A stretch of 35,624 nt of DNA from Crocinitomicaceae bacterium (GTDB taxonomy: Bacteria; Bacteroidota; Bacteroidia; Flavobacteriales_D; Parvicellaceae), in NCBI GenBank assembly GCA_002716065.1, contig PAZE01000027.1, forward strand, positions 9,602 to 45,225, read 5' to 3'. Every line of letters starts with the position of its first letter. The stretch's first letter is position 1. Shown here in pieces: positions 1-10,115 of this stretch. Made by a program: the position numbers and the translations under genes. The notes beneath the pieces were generated by a model. That model was not told the DNA's origin and made no database searches. It saw only the letters and a list, made by a program, of their open reading frames with translations.

Positions 1-1398
1 AGAGGGATTATTGCTAGAAACTTAGTGACTGGTGAAATTGAGCGTCATTCAGCTCATGCTGTCGTTTTGGCTTCTGGAGGTTATGGTAATGTGTATTTTT
101 TATCTACCAATGCAATGGGGAGTAATGTTACAGCAGCATGGAAGGCACATAAGAAGGGGGCTTTTTTTGCCAATCCTTGTTACACTCAAATTCATCCAAC
201 TTGTATTCCTAGATCTGGAGATTATCAGTCTAAACTTACCTTAATGTCTGAGTCATTGAGAAATGATGGTCGAATATGGGTTCCTAAACATATGAAAGAT
301 GTTGAAGGATTACGCTCAGGAAAAATTAAGGCCGTTGATATCGCTGAAGAGGATAGAGATTATTACCTAGAAAGAAGATATCCAGCATTTGGAAATCTAG
401 TTCCAAGAGATGTAGCTTCAAGAGCTGCTAAAGAACGTTGTGATGCTGGATATGGAGTGAATCAGACTGGAGAGGCTGTTTTTTTAGATTTTAGTTCAGC
501 AATTGCTAGATATGGAAAAGAACAAGCTTTGCTTAAAGGATTGGATGTCAACAATACTTCTGTTGTTACCAATTTGGGAACTGAAATAGTTCGTTCTAAA
601 TATGGTAATTTGTTTCAGATGTATGAAAAAATTGTTGATGAAAACCCATATAAAACACCAATGATGATTTATCCAGCTGTTCATTATACAATGGGAGGTA
701 TATGGGTAGATTATAATTTAATGACCACAGTTCCTGGATTGTATGCTATTGGTGAAGCTAATTTCTCTGATCACGGAGCAAATCGATTAGGAGCTTCAGC
801 ACTTATGCAGGGATTAGCCGATGGATATTTTGTTCTTCCATACACTATAGGAGATTATCTAGCTGATGATATTAGAACAGGACCAATTTCAATTGATTCT
901 AAAGAGTTTGATGAAGCTGAAAAATTAGTTAAAGAAAGAATTAATAAGTTAATCAATAACAATGGAAAGAATTCTGTAGACTATTATCATAAGATTTTAG
1001 GTAAAATTATGTGGGATAAATGTGGTATGGCAAGAACAGAACAAGGATTGAAAGAAGCAATTGCTGAAATCAAACAGCTAAGAGAAGATTTTTGGAATAA
1101 TGTTAGTGTTCCTGGTCAGGAAAATGAAATGAATACTGAACTTGAAAAGGCCGGAAGAGTTGCTGATTTTTTAGAGCTTGGAGAATTATTTGCTAAGGAT
1201 GCTCTTGAAAGAAATGAATCCTGTGGAGGTCATTTTAGAGAAGAGTATTCAACTCCTGAAGGAGAAGCGAAAAGGGATGATGAAAAGTATACCTATGTTT
1301 CTGCTTGGGAATATACAGGGCAACCATCGGATGCTAAACTTCATAAAGAAGAACTTTTATTTGAAAATATTGAAGTTAAAGTAAGATCCTACAAATAA
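1..1398 (+). CDS. sdhA: Succinate dehydrogenase/fumarate reductase flavoprotein subunit, C-terminal part
   Basis: FAD-binding catalytic subunit of the membrane-bound succinate:quinone oxidoreductase, which interconverts succinate and fumarate on the cytoplasmic face. The reading frame is open from base 1, so the gene starts upstream of the window; about 465 residues are present out of roughly 650-670 usual in Bacteroidota. Visible family motifs include the substrate-side segment QIHPTC, the [13 protein letters not shown] segment containing the conserved catalytic arginine, the HYTMGGI segment and the FAD-contacting stretch [16 protein letters not shown]. The C-terminal helical domain is intact and ends in a normal stop. 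The iron-sulfur subunit follows after 10 bases, and a cytochrome b gene would be expected just upstream, outside the window. Whether it runs mainly as dehydrogenase or reductase cannot be told from sequence. Confidence 0.96.
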   Translation, partial: RGIIARNLVTGEIERHSAHAVVLASGGYGNVYFLSTNAMGSNVTAAWKAHKKGAFFANPCYTQIHPTCIPRSGDYQSKLTLMSESLRNDGRIWVPKHMKDVEGLRSGKIKAVDIAEEDRDYYLERRYPAFGNLVPRDVASRAAKERCDAGYGVNQTGEAVFLDFSSAIARYGKEQALLKGLDVNNTSVVTNLGTEIVRSKYGNLFQMYEKIVDENPYKTPMMIYPAVHYTMGGIWVDYNLMTTVPGLYAIGEANFSDHGANRLGASALMQGLADGYFVLPYTIGDYLADDIRTGPISIDSKEFDEAEKLVKERINKLINNNGKNSVDYYHKILGKIMWDKCGMARTEQGLKEAIAEIKQLREDFWNNVSVPGQENEMNTELEKAGRVADFLELGELFAKDALERNESCGGHFREEYSTPEGEAKRDDEKYTYVSAWEYTGQPSDAKLHKEELLFENIEVKVRSYK

Positions 1399-1408
1399 TA
1401 AGTTTACT

Positions 1409-2161
1409 ATGAACCTTAATCTTAAAATCTGGAGACAAAAAAGTAAAAAAGACAAAGGTAAAATTGTTGATTATCCAATTGCCAATGTTTCTGAGCACAT
1501 GTCTTTTTTAGAAATGTTAGACGTTCTCAATGAAGAGCTTGTGTCAAAAGGAGAGGAACCAGTTGCATTTGATCACGATTGTAGAGAAGGAATTTGCGGA
1601 ATGTGTTCATTGTATATTAATGGAGAGGCACATGGTCCTGACAGAGGAGTAACTACCTGTCAATTGCACATGAGGAAATTTAAAGATGGAGACACCATTT
1701 TTATTGAACCCTTCAGAGCAACTGCATTACCTGTTATTAAAGATTTAATTGTAGATAGAAGTTCAATGGATCGAATTCAACAAGCAGGTGGTTTTGTTTC
1801 TGTTAATACTTCAGGAAATACTCAAGATGCTAATGCTATTCCTATTCCTAAAGAAAATGCCGATTTAGCATTTGATGCTGCAACATGTATTGGTTGTGGG
1901 GCATGTATTGCCACTTGTAAAAATTCTTCTGCTATGCTTTATGTATCTGCAAAGGTTTCGCAATTTTCTCTTCTCCCACAAGGTCAAGTAGAAGCCAAGG
2001 ATAGAGTGATTAATATGGTGAATAAAATGGACGAAGAAGGATTTGGTAATTGCACCAATACTGGTGCTTGTGAAGTGGAGTGTCCAAAAGGAATATCTTT
2101 GGATAACATCTCTAGAATGAATAGAGAGTTTTTATCTGCCAATTTTGGTCTAAAGAAATAG
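1409..2161 (+). CDS. sdhB: Succinate dehydrogenase/fumarate reductase iron-sulfur subunit
   Basis: Electron-transfer subunit that passes electrons between the flavoprotein and the membrane quinone site. It is 250 residues long, normal for the family. The N-terminal ferredoxin-like domain has the [2Fe-2S] ligands C58, C63, C66 and C84. The C-terminal domain has two further cysteine sets: C160, C163, C166, C170, and C215, C221, C225 followed by Pro, as expected for the [4Fe-4S] and [3Fe-4S] clusters. It begins 10 bases after the flavoprotein stop and is surely cotranscribed with it. Its stop lies one base from the stop of the convergent gene on the other strand, with no hairpin terminator between them. 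Confidence 0.97.
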   Translation: MNLNLKIWRQKSKKDKGKIVDYPIANVSEHMSFLEMLDVLNEELVSKGEEPVAFDHDCREGICGMCSLYINGEAHGPDRGVTTCQLHMRKFKDGDTIFIEPFRATALPVIKDLIVDRSSMDRIQQAGGFVSVNTSGNTQDANAIPIPKENADLAFDAATCIGCGACIATCKNSSAMLYVSAKVSQFSLLPQGQVEAKDRVINMVNKMDEEGFGNCTNTGACEVECPKGISLDNISRMNREFLSANFGLKK

Positions 2162-2162
2162 C

Positions 2163-2651
2163 TTATTTTTTTATTGTTGCCAGAATAATTTTTTCAACAA
2201 CACTTCTATTGTAGTCAAAATCCCAAACTAACTTCTTTTTTAAAAAATTATAATTGGCAATAGAAACTGGTTCATGATTTAAAAAATCAATTTCCCATTC
2301 TTTTTTTGGTCGAAACAAGCTAATATCCGCTTTAATTTTTAATCTTTTTTTTGAAGGCACGTCAATTGTATTGATTATAACGTGTTTAGTGGCATAATTT
2401 TTCTTACTGAAAGTAATTTTATAAATGTGATTTGATGAAAGAGCAATAGTAATCGACTTTTTTTTGGAAAAAATGGAATCTGTAAGAATACCGTCAGTAT
2501 AAACAGAAACAGTAGAGTTTTTTAATCCCATACCATAATGTTCAACGCTTTTTAAGTTGACTTTAAAGTTGATTTTTTTTGGTTGCTGGGAAATAATAAA
2601 TTCAAAAGATAGTAAAAGCAACGCTCCAACAATATACTTAATCCATCTCAT
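2163..2651 (-). CDS. Small exported protein of unknown function
   Basis: The 162-residue protein starts with a short basic N-terminus and a hydrophobic stretch (about residues 5-21) followed by SQQPKK, typical of a Bacteroidota signal peptide or an N-terminal anchor. The rest is rich in alternating hydrophobic and polar residues, and the segment around residues 85-110 (NHIYKITFSKKNYATKHV) looks like the beta-sandwich pattern of carboxypeptidase-regulatory/PEGA-like domains in Bacteroidota cell-envelope proteins. I chose the ATG at 2651 over the TTG one codon upstream because it directly precedes the basic start of the signal sequence. No catalytic motif is visible. It lies downstream of metF on the same strand, 120 bases away, and is probably not functionally tied to it. 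Confidence 0.75.
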   Translation of the reverse strand: MRWIKYIVGALLLLSFEFIISQQPKKINFKVNLKSVEHYGMGLKNSTVSVYTDGILTDSIFSKKKSITIALSSNHIYKITFSKKNYATKHVIINTIDVPSKKRLKIKADISLFRPKKEWEIDFLNHEPVSIANYNFLKKKLVWDFDYNRSVVEKIILATIKK

Positions 2652-2774
2652 CAAATAAGTTTGCTCTTAAATTTATTGAAAATAAAAATAGCTATAAACT
2701 GGTAATACAACGATTTGAACTTAAAAAAGTTCTATTGTTTGTTGTGTTAAAAAGTATTGATTTGAAATTGATTT

Positions 2775-3725
2775 CTAAAAAACAGCTTTAGCTATATTTT
2801 TGACAGACTCTCCTTTGCCCATTGTGTAAAAATGGATAACAGGAACATTATTGTCTTTGAGTTCTTTGGCTTGATTGATTCCCCATTCTTTACCCACCTG
2901 TTTAACTTGGTCGTTAGTTTTACATTTAGAAAGCTCGTTAGATAAAGCATCTGGAAAGTCAACATGAAAAAACTTCGGTAAAAATGAAATGTGTTTTAGA
3001 GTGGTTATGGGTTTGATTCCAGGGATAATAGGGATATTTATGCCAATTTCTCTACATTTTTTTACAAAAGAAAAATATTTTGAATTATCAAAAAACATTT
3101 GAGTTACTATAAAATCAGCACCAGCATCTACTTTCATTTTAAGATACTTAAGGTCAGTACTCATGTTCATAGCCTCAAAATGTTTTTCTGGATATCCCGC
3201 AGTTCCTATGCAAAAATTAGATGGATTGTTTTTAGTTTCTTCATGTAAATATTGTCCTTGATTCATTTCATCCATCTGCTTAATTAGATCTAGAGCATAA
3301 GCATTTCCTCCTTGAGCAGGAGTGAAAATTTGTTCGCTTTTTATGGGGTCTCCTCTTAAGGCTAAGACATTGTCAACACCCAAAAACTTTAGGTCTATTA
3401 GCGCACTTTCAGTTTCTTCTTTTGAAAATCCTCCACAAATTAAATGAGGAATAGCGTCAATTTTATATTTATTCATTATTGCAGCACAAATACCTACAGT
3501 CCCTGGCCTTTTTCGAACAGATACTTTCTTTAATAGTCCATTACCCATTTCTTTGTACTGATACTCTTCTCTGTGATAAGTGACGTTAATAAAAGGAGGG
3601 TTAAACTCCATTAAAGGGTCTATTCCAGCATATAAATCCTCAATTCCTTTTCCCTTGAGTGGGGGGAGTATTTCAAAAGAAAAAATGGTGTCTTTACTAT
3701 TAGATATATGTTCTGTAACTTTCAT
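2775..3725 (-). CDS. metF: Methylenetetrahydrofolate reductase
   Basis: FAD-dependent enzyme that reduces 5,10-methylene-THF to 5-methyl-THF, the methyl donor for methionine synthesis. It is 316 residues, close to the usual 290-320. The N-terminal strand carries FEILPP with E18, equivalent to the catalytic Glu of E. coli MetF. Further conserved segments are NVTYH, HLICGG, the flavin-binding LALRGDP, IGTAGYPEKH, and ADFIVTQMFFD, marking the beta-alpha barrel strands in order. There is no C-terminal regulatory domain, as expected for bacterial MetF. It stands alone on the minus strand. A trans-sulfuration enzyme of the same methionine pathway lies at 17484, but not in an operon with it. No SAM riboswitch-like structure is apparent upstream. 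Confidence 0.96.
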   Translation of the reverse strand: MKVTEHISNSKDTIFSFEILPPLKGKGIEDLYAGIDPLMEFNPPFINVTYHREEYQYKEMGNGLLKKVSVRKRPGTVGICAAIMNKYKIDAIPHLICGGFSKEETESALIDLKFLGVDNVLALRGDPIKSEQIFTPAQGGNAYALDLIKQMDEMNQGQYLHEETKNNPSNFCIGTAGYPEKHFEAMNMSTDLKYLKMKVDAGADFIVTQMFFDNSKYFSFVKKCREIGINIPIIPGIKPITTLKHISFLPKFFHVDFPDALSNELSKCKTNDQVKQVGKEWGINQAKELKDNNVPVIHFYTMGKGESVKNIAKAVF

Positions 3726-3799
3726 TTTAATGAATATTGGACAAATTAAATTGATAATCTTTTCATAAACAAGAATTTTTATGTATAAAATTTAGTAAT

Positions 3800-3828
3800 A
3801 AAAAAAGGGCAAATTAATTTGCCCTTTT
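3800..3828 (-). terminator. Rho-independent terminator downstream of the four-helix membrane protein gene
   Basis: A perfect inverted repeat, AAGGGCAAATT / AATTTGCCCTT (core 3805-3826), is bordered on the plus strand by seven A at 3800-3806. Read on the minus strand this is a GC-containing stem followed by a run of T, the classic intrinsic form. It lies 22 bases past the stop of the gene at 3851-4597 and before the metF start region, so it insulates the two minus-strand genes. Confidence 0.85.
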
Positions 3829-3850
3829 CAATATATAAATTGATTGTTAT

Positions 3851-4597
3851 TTATTCATTTCTTTTTCTTATTGCAAGCGGTATTGCTAATTTTGGAAGGA
3901 AATTAAGTAAATTAATTACAAGCATTGTAGCATATCTATATGCTTCAACGGCTATGTAATAAACCATTAACAGTATAAAAGAAGATATAATTGCAATTAT
4001 ACCTGAACTTATGCTTTCCATTAAATAATCATAATTTCCAATACAACTTGGTGTACTAATCATTTCACCCATCGGATTTCCACTCATCAACATGGGAACT
4101 AGTTCTGCTAAAGGGGCAAATACAATAGAACCTAGTACTGCAGCAATTAGTTGAAAGACACCTAGTGATAAAACAAGTAAAAAAGTTAACTCTCCAACGA
4201 TTATTATCATTTTAGGAACTAAACTTTTATAAAGGTATTTTAGCAAACTATCGTATTGTTCTTTGTGTAATTGCTCAATTCGTTTTTTTAGAATGCTATA
4301 TCCTATCCAAGAAACTACTATTGATAAAATAGCTCCAATAGGACCACCAATGTATGCTCCTATTCCTTGCCATCCATCATAATATTCAATTGAGCTAAAA
4401 AATCCGCTATCACCAAATAGCCCCATTATTGACAAATAAATTCCATAAACTAAGAATCCATACATGGATAACTTTAGTATTGTATTGATGAAATTTTTAA
4501 AAACATCACCATCATCTAATCTGCTTAGAAATGGTAATATTCGATCGTTGTATGCTTTATCAGCAATCGGTAAATCAAAAGGTAAATTTTTTTCCAT
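3851..4597 (-). CDS. Four-helix integral membrane protein of unknown function
   Basis: The 248-residue protein has four clear hydrophobic segments, near residues 43-65, 83-105, 130-165 and 200-232, and no signal peptide. The N-terminal 40 residues are soluble. The second segment is Gly/Ala/Ile rich and ends in a basic stretch (ILKKRIEQLHKEQ). The third is long and may form a re-entrant or double segment ending in PLAELVPMLM. I do not recognise the family and see no transport, protease or redox motif. It is a single gene: a strong terminator follows it, and the divergent lepA promoter lies upstream. Confidence 0.8.
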   Translation of the reverse strand: MEKNLPFDLPIADKAYNDRILPFLSRLDDGDVFKNFINTILKLSMYGFLVYGIYLSIMGLFGDSGFFSSIEYYDGWQGIGAYIGGPIGAILSIVVSWIGYSILKKRIEQLHKEQYDSLLKYLYKSLVPKMIIIVGELTFLLVLSLGVFQLIAAVLGSIVFAPLAELVPMLMSGNPMGEMISTPSCIGNYDYLMESISSGIIAIISSFILLMVYYIAVEAYRYATMLVINLLNFLPKLAIPLAIRKRNE

Positions 4598-4703
4598 AAT
4601 TTATAGTTTTATGATTTGTTTTTTCAAATTATAATATATTTAAGCTCAAAATCATTGATAATTAATAAGATATAAACAATTGAATGTAATCAACGTATCA
4701 AAT

Positions 4704-4735
4704 TTGATTAAAATACAGAGGAAACATTACTTTTG
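4704..4735 (+). promoter_or_regulatory. Bacteroidota-type promoter of lepA
   Basis: The -7 box TACTTTTG (4728-4735) matches the Bacteroidota housekeeping consensus TAnnTTTG exactly, and a TTG at 4704-4706 lies 21 bases upstream in the place of the -33 element. The lepA ATG begins at 4742, only 6 bases after the -7 box, so the transcript should be leaderless or nearly so. Confidence 0.7.
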
Positions 4736-4741
4736 CACCCT

Positions 4742-6532
4742 ATGAAGAATATTAGGAATTTCTGCATAATTGCTCACATTGACCACGGTAAAAGCACACT
4801 TGCTGACCGATTGCTTCAGCAAACTGGTACAATTTCAGAAAGGGAGATGAAAGATCAAGCCTTAGATGATATGGATTTGGAAAGAGAGAGGGGAATTACC
4901 ATTAAAAGTCACGCTATTCAAATGAATTATAACTCTAATGGTCAAGATTATGTGTTAAATCTAATTGATACCCCAGGTCATGTTGATTTTTCTTATGAAG
5001 TTTCTCGTTCTATAGCCGCTTGTGAAGGTGCTTTGTTAATTGTTGATGCTTCTCAAGGGATTGAAGCTCAAACCATTTCTAATTTGTATTTAGCTATTGA
5101 AAATGATTTGGAAATCATACCAATTTTAAACAAAATGGATTTGCCAGGAGCTATGCCAGAAGAGGTTACTGATCAGATTGTTGACCTTATTGGCTGTGAT
5201 ATTGAGAATGTAATCCCAGCAAGTGGGAAAACTGGATTAGGTGTTGATGAAATATTGGAGGCAATTGTACATAGAATACCTTCACCAAAAGGGGATGAGT
5301 CAGCCCCTTTACAAGCTATGATTTTTGATTCTGTTTTTAATTCTTTCAGAGGAATAATTGCTTATTATAGAGTTTTAAATGGAGTACTTAGAAAAGGACA
5401 GCAAGTAAAATTTTTTAATACCGGAAAAACGTACTCTGCTGATGAAATAGGTGTTCTTAAAATGGACTTAACCCCTAAGACTGAAGTTAAAACGGGCGAT
5501 GTAGGATATATTATAAGTGGAGTTAAAAAAGCAAATGAAGTAAAGGTGGGAGATACCATAACATCTGTTTCCAATCCTTGCGATTCTGCTGTTAAAGGGT
5601 TTGAAGATGTAAAGCCAATGGTTTTTGCGGGAATATATCCTGTAGACACTGAAGATTATGAGGAGCTAAGAACCTCAATGGAAAAACTTCAACTTAATGA
5701 TGCGTCATTGGTTTTTGAGCCAGAATCATCTGCTGCTTTAGGTTTTGGGTTTAGGTGTGGTTTTTTGGGTATGCTTCACATGGAAATCATACAAGAAAGG
5801 TTGGAAAGAGAGTTTAATATGGTAGTAATTACTACTGTTCCTAATGTTTCGTACAAGGTTTACATGAAAAAAGACCTTTCTGAAATTATTGTAAACAACC
5901 CTTCAGAACTTCCAGACCCATCAAAATTAGATTGGATTGAAGAACCATATATTAACGCCCAAGTAATTACCAAAGCTGAATATGTTGGTTCAATTATGAA
6001 TTTATGCATTGAAAAAAGAGGAGAAATTAAAAATCAAATTTACTTAACTCAAGATCGAGTAGAGTTAACTTTTGACATGCCTCTTTCTGAAATTGTCTTT
6101 GATTTCTATGATCGCCTTAAATCTGTAAGCAGGGGATATGCTTCTTTTGATTACTCTCCTATTGGCTATCAGAAATCAGATTTAATCAAGTTGGATATTT
6201 TACTAAATTCGGAACAGGTTGATGCGTTATCTGCTTTAGTCCATAGAAGCAATGCGTTTACTTTAGGTAAGAAAATTTGCTTAAAGTTAAAAGAGCTTAT
6301 TCCAAGGCAACAATTTGAAATACCCATTCAAGCAGCAATTGGTGCAAAGATTGTCGCAAGAGAAACTATTAAGGCTCTTAGAAAAGATGTTACGGCTAAA
6401 TGTTATGGAGGAGACATTACTAGAAAGCGTAAACTTCTTGAAAAACAAAAAGCAGGAAAAAAGAGAATGAGACAGGTGGGAAGTGTTGAAGTTCCTCAAG
6501 AAGCTTTTTTAGCTGTATTAAAATTAGATTAG
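4742..6532 (+). CDS. lepA: Elongation factor 4 (LepA), ribosome back-translocating GTPase
   Basis: Translational GTPase that binds the ribosome and supports initiation/elongation under stress. The protein is 596 residues from the ATG at 4742, which gives the standard start [23 protein letters not shown] three codons upstream is inside the -7 box and is not a plausible start. The GTPase motifs are all present: G1 AHIDHGKST (11-19), a G2 region with RERGITIK, G3 DTPGH, and G4 NKMD. Domains II, III and V follow, then the LepA-specific C-terminal domain with a basic stretch ([20 protein letters not shown]) near the end. The stop overlaps by 4 bases the stop of the large convergent gene on the minus strand. 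Confidence 0.97.
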   Translation: MKNIRNFCIIAHIDHGKSTLADRLLQQTGTISEREMKDQALDDMDLERERGITIKSHAIQMNYNSNGQDYVLNLIDTPGHVDFSYEVSRSIAACEGALLIVDASQGIEAQTISNLYLAIENDLEIIPILNKMDLPGAMPEEVTDQIVDLIGCDIENVIPASGKTGLGVDEILEAIVHRIPSPKGDESAPLQAMIFDSVFNSFRGIIAYYRVLNGVLRKGQQVKFFNTGKTYSADEIGVLKMDLTPKTEVKTGDVGYIISGVKKANEVKVGDTITSVSNPCDSAVKGFEDVKPMVFAGIYPVDTEDYEELRTSMEKLQLNDASLVFEPESSAALGFGFRCGFLGMLHMEIIQERLEREFNMVVITTVPNVSYKVYMKKDLSEIIVNNPSELPDPSKLDWIEEPYINAQVITKAEYVGSIMNLCIEKRGEIKNQIYLTQDRVELTFDMPLSEIVFDFYDRLKSVSRGYASFDYSPIGYQKSDLIKLDILLNSEQVDALSALVHRSNAFTLGKKICLKLKELIPRQQFEIPIQAAIGAKIVARETIKALRKDVTAKCYGGDITRKRKLLEKQKAGKKRMRQVGSVEVPQEAFLAVLKLD

Positions 6533-9500
6533 AAAAATGCTCTAAGTTGAACCCCTCCAGCATGTATTGCTGAAACATCTTTTGATTTTCTTCCATTGTA
6601 ATTCAATGTTAGCTGAAGGTTATTGGCCATAGTGCGTTGATATGAAATGGTCCATGTAGAGTTATTGCCAGGTTGTAGAGCTTCTAACATTTCAAATGCA
6701 ACCGAGGTGTTGTTTTCTCCTATATAGTTGATGTGAATGAAATTTAAATTCCCAGTAAAACTTCCTTTTTTCAATTGGTTATATCTTATTTCAAGTCCCA
6801 AATTCGATAAGTAAGCTTCCTCCCCACCATAAATGATTTCATTTTCTTTGTCTGAGTAACTACCAATTATTGACAATCTAAATTTAGTTGATGGCTGATA
6901 GGCAATTTTAGCCTGATATTTTTGTATTTGTAGCTGGTAATTTCTAGTAGGAGCATAATCAGATGAGTTGTATTTCGTTGTGCTTTCAGAATTTGCAGTT
7001 AAGCTTATTGCTTTATTGATATTCCATCTTAATTTCCATTCATTTGAAGATCTTTCTCTACTATCAAATCCATTAAGTAGCAAGAGTTTGTTATTGAATT
7101 GCTGAAAAGTATATTCTAAACCAAATTTTGGATTAGATCGATTAAAGAAGACGCTATTTCTTATGGAGTTAGACAAGGATTGAAGCAGTGTATCACCCAC
7201 ATTATTTTTAAATGGGTTTACAAGCTCACTTAGGTCAAATGTTGAGGTTTTCTTTTCTGATCGAACCGTAGTTTGTGTATTAAATCGGTTTATAAAAGAA
7301 ATGATTCTTGATTTTGACTTTAACAAGTATCTCGGATTTAGGTTAAGTACCTCACTCATTTGGTAGCTATACACTTTGGTGTACGTATTTGATGGGGTGA
7401 AAACTCTTATGTAAGTTGCCTGGTCTTGAAATTGAGCAATTTCAAATTCGCCTAAATCTTTAATGTTATCATTGTTGTAATCTACCCAAGTATACATTCC
7501 CTGTCCAGCAGGCACTTCAAGGAAGATAAATTCTCTCTGAAGCTCAAGTCCAGATCCTAATTCATAATAGGTTGTTGAATGCACCATGCCTTTTAGGGCC
7601 TTAAATTGATAGTCTATTCTGTTTATTAAAGAGTTTTCAGGAGCAATATTTGTTAAAGAGGTGTCTAAAATGGAAAGCATTCTATATGCTAGGCTCAGTT
7701 TCAATTGTTGGTTTGAATGGTTCTTCAATGAATAAGATAACCCAGGGCTTTTTGCAGAAGTTGATTTTACTAAACTATTATTGGAGTTGAACCAATCGTA
7801 TCTTTCTTGGTAATACAACTGGAAGTTGTTTTTTGATGAATCTCCTTGCTGGAGATATATTTTCCAATCGTAAAATTGATACGATAGTGAAGTTAATGAA
7901 TCTTGTTGGTAGAAAAGATTGTGTTCATGGATATCTTGAAAGCCAATTTTGAGTTTGTTAAAAGATTTATATATGGTTGACATGTGTCTTAAAAAAGCAG
8001 TCTTTTGAATTCCTTCCGTTGTAAGATAGCTTAAATCAATATTGGCATTAATGTTTTCTTTCCAATCTAATTTAAAGTCATTTTTTAATCCGATATATGC
8101 AGTGTCAATAATATATGAATTGAACGCATATTCAATTTTATTAAGGGAGTTTTCCATTTTTAGACCAGCACTTGTGGCATATTGATTCCCTTGAATTACA
8201 AGGTTTTGAGTGTTCCAGTTTCTTTCAAATTCTACTGCTCTGAATCGTTCTATTCTTTTATAGTTACTACTTAGGCTCTCCAAATCAATAGCACTATTTA
8301 TTTTCCAGTTCTTAACAGGTTTTAAATGGTGTTTCCAAATAAATTTCCCTGCATAGCCTAAGTTGTCTTTGTTTCCTAAAGTTGAAAAAGTATTTATGTC
8401 TTCATTTGACAAGGAAACTTCAATTTTAGCAAATGAATTATTTCCGTACTTTCTTTCAACACCAGAGCTTACCATTTGTCTTTTTTTTGGAGTTATTAAT
8501 AGTCTGACAGGTGAGAAGTTTCCATTATGAATCGTGTCTCCATTAATTATGGTAGGGCTAACCCAGCTATAAATTCTTCCAAGAGCACTATATTCACTTA
8601 AAACATAGTCACCGCCTGAACTACCTAAATCACTAAAAACTAGTTGGTAAAAAGCACTATCTGATGAGCTTGAATATTTAAAAATTTCAAATCCTAGGCT
8701 ATCTATTTTTTTATAAAGAATAACTTCATTTGAGAATGCAACACTATCAGTACTTTGGATAAACGCTTGAGAGGTTTCATCGCCAATTGTTTCAAGAAGC
8801 GACCTTTCTTGGCTATTTAGATCTTGTTGAATAGGTTGGTTCTTGCTGTCTTGCTCACCATAAATATTTAAGAAAAAAGACCATTTGTCTTTTGTAAATA
8901 CAGTGCTATTTTGGAATAATGATCTGGCATAATTTTTATCACTGTATTGAAATTCAACAACAATTCTTTTGTCTTTAGTTATTAAGTGATTCGTGGTAAA
9001 TGTAATTTCAGAGGTGTTATAATCAATAGTGTAGTCATTTTCTTGTCCTCTTAACAAAAGAATTCCATCGATATAAACGTTTTCAGTTCCACTTAGAATA
9101 ATTATAAAAGGTTCATTTTCAGCTCCCTTTAATTTGTATGGTCCTAGATTGCCTTCAATTCCTTGTATTACATTCCTTGAAAATTTTCCTTTGCTTATTG
9201 CTGCACTAAATTGTGTTTTAATAGATGAAGCTCCATTATTTTTTTTCCAATTGTAGGTTGCTCCTTGTCCTCTTTTGGTGTAATTTAAAAAATACCCTTT
9301 AGGTTTTTTTATCCAGAAATCCCCAGCTGTAAGTTTCCAAGAATCTGAAAAAAGTTGAATATAAACTTGGTCAAAATCTTGTAGCTGTTGGGTATTTCCT
9401 TGAGGTTGTATGGGAATATTGTTGTCGGTTATTGAAGCAGCTATGCTTATGTTTTCAGAAATTTTTCCTGAAACTTGAAGATTTAGGTTGGAGTTTAATG

Positions 9501-9969
9501 AAAGGTTTTGATTGTTGCCAAAGTAGGCTCCTCTTGAAATACTTCCAGATTTATTTAACCCTCCCATCCCAAATAAATCTCTATTTTCTGGTAAAGATGA
9601 AAATCGAATGGGTTTAAAATTAACACTTGAATCTGTAATTATTAATGTGGAGTCTTTGAACTTAAGGGTTTTATTGAAATTAAATTGAAAGGTTCTATAG
9701 CTAATTATAATGGTGTCTCGAATTGGTTTTAAAGGTTTTAATGTTGCTGAAATGGGGTGAATTTCATATAAATTTTCAGAAACTTGATTTCCATTTTGGT
9801 AGTAAACAGATAGGCTCTGCTTTTCGATACTAATGGTGTCGATTGTAATTGAATTACTGTCAACATAAAAAACTTTAGAACGGTAATTTTTTGTAGAGAT
9901 TTGAGCACTAATTAATACTGGTGATAAAAGAAACAAAAAAAATATATTTGTTAAAAGGCTCTTTCTCAT
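6529..9969 (-). CDS. Very large outer-membrane beta-barrel-type protein, conserved in Bacteroidota, function unknown
   Basis: The 1146-residue protein has a signal peptide ending in SAQ (about residue 23). An N-terminal beta-rich region is followed near residues 135-240 by [12 protein letters not shown] and [12 protein letters not shown], then a segment on [10 protein letters not shown] and KLTAGDFWI. This arrangement occurs in large uncharacterised Bacteroidota outer-membrane proteins and has some resemblance to segments of the gliding/T9SS protein SprA; I would not call it SprA, which is about twice as long. The remaining 700 residues are alternating aromatic/polar strands typical of a big beta-barrel, ending in a terminal strand with C-terminal Phe-Phe. 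[15 protein letters not shown] stretch looks like an EF-hand-like calcium loop. The start is supported by an unusual strong Shine-Dalgarno. It stands alone, tail to tail with lepA. Confidence 0.8.
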   Translation of the reverse strand: MRKSLLTNIFFLFLLSPVLISAQISTKNYRSKVFYVDSNSITIDTISIEKQSLSVYYQNGNQVSENLYEIHPISATLKPLKPIRDTIIISYRTFQFNFNKTLKFKDSTLIITDSSVNFKPIRFSSLPENRDLFGMGGLNKSGSISRGAYFGNNQNLSLNSNLNLQVSGKISENISIAASITDNNIPIQPQGNTQQLQDFDQVYIQLFSDSWKLTAGDFWIKKPKGYFLNYTKRGQGATYNWKKNNGASSIKTQFSAAISKGKFSRNVIQGIEGNLGPYKLKGAENEPFIIILSGTENVYIDGILLLRGQENDYTIDYNTSEITFTTNHLITKDKRIVVEFQYSDKNYARSLFQNSTVFTKDKWSFFLNIYGEQDSKNQPIQQDLNSQERSLLETIGDETSQAFIQSTDSVAFSNEVILYKKIDSLGFEIFKYSSSSDSAFYQLVFSDLGSSGGDYVLSEYSALGRIYSWVSPTIINGDTIHNGNFSPVRLLITPKKRQMVSSGVERKYGNNSFAKIEVSLSNEDINTFSTLGNKDNLGYAGKFIWKHHLKPVKNWKINSAIDLESLSSNYKRIERFRAVEFERNWNTQNLVIQGNQYATSAGLKMENSLNKIEYAFNSYIIDTAYIGLKNDFKLDWKENINANIDLSYLTTEGIQKTAFLRHMSTIYKSFNKLKIGFQDIHEHNLFYQQDSLTSLSYQFYDWKIYLQQGDSSKNNFQLYYQERYDWFNSNNSLVKSTSAKSPGLSYSLKNHSNQQLKLSLAYRMLSILDTSLTNIAPENSLINRIDYQFKALKGMVHSTTYYELGSGLELQREFIFLEVPAGQGMYTWVDYNNDNIKDLGEFEIAQFQDQATYIRVFTPSNTYTKVYSYQMSEVLNLNPRYLLKSKSRIISFINRFNTQTTVRSEKKTSTFDLSELVNPFKNNVGDTLLQSLSNSIRNSVFFNRSNPKFGLEYTFQQFNNKLLLLNGFDSRERSSNEWKLRWNINKAISLTANSESTTKYNSSDYAPTRNYQLQIQKYQAKIAYQPSTKFRLSIIGSYSDKENEIIYGGEEAYLSNLGLEIRYNQLKKGSFTGNLNFIHINYIGENNTSVAFEMLEALQPGNNSTWTISYQRTMANNLQLTLNYNGRKSKDVSAIHAGGVQLRAFF

Positions 9970-9973
9970 ACTT

Positions 9974-9979
9974 CTCCTT
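9974..9979 (-). promoter_or_regulatory. Strong Shine-Dalgarno before the large outer-membrane protein gene
   Basis: On the minus strand AAGGAG stands 4 bases before the ATG at 9969. Bacteroidota genes rarely use such sites, and most starts in this window show none, so this one is unusual and fixes the start codon. Confidence 0.6.
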
Positions 9980-10071
9980 GGAAAGGTGATGTCTTAAAGT
10001 TAACGAATGTTAAATTGAAATGTTATAAATTATCAGATTAATAAATCTCAAGTAAATCAACGTTATTTAGT

Positions 10072-10079
10072 TATATTTG
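10072..10079 (+). promoter_or_regulatory. Probable -7 box for the peptide-binding lipoprotein gene
   Basis: TATATTTG matches TAnnTTTG and lies 36 bases before the chosen ATG at 10116. No convincing TTG is present at the -33 distance, so the call rests on the -7 box and its position. Confidence 0.5.
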
Positions 10080-10115
10080 TTCGGATTAGTGAGGGCTAAA
10101 ATGAATTTAATTAAT

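Noticed and set aside
2717-2732. Hairpin GAACTT-AAAA-AAGTTC past the metF end
   Set aside because: The stem is AT-rich and no T run follows on the minus strand, so I do not call it a terminator.
5365-5649. A 94-codon minus-strand frame inside lepA
   Set aside because: It is a shadow of the well-conserved LepA coding sequence, with no signature of a real protein.
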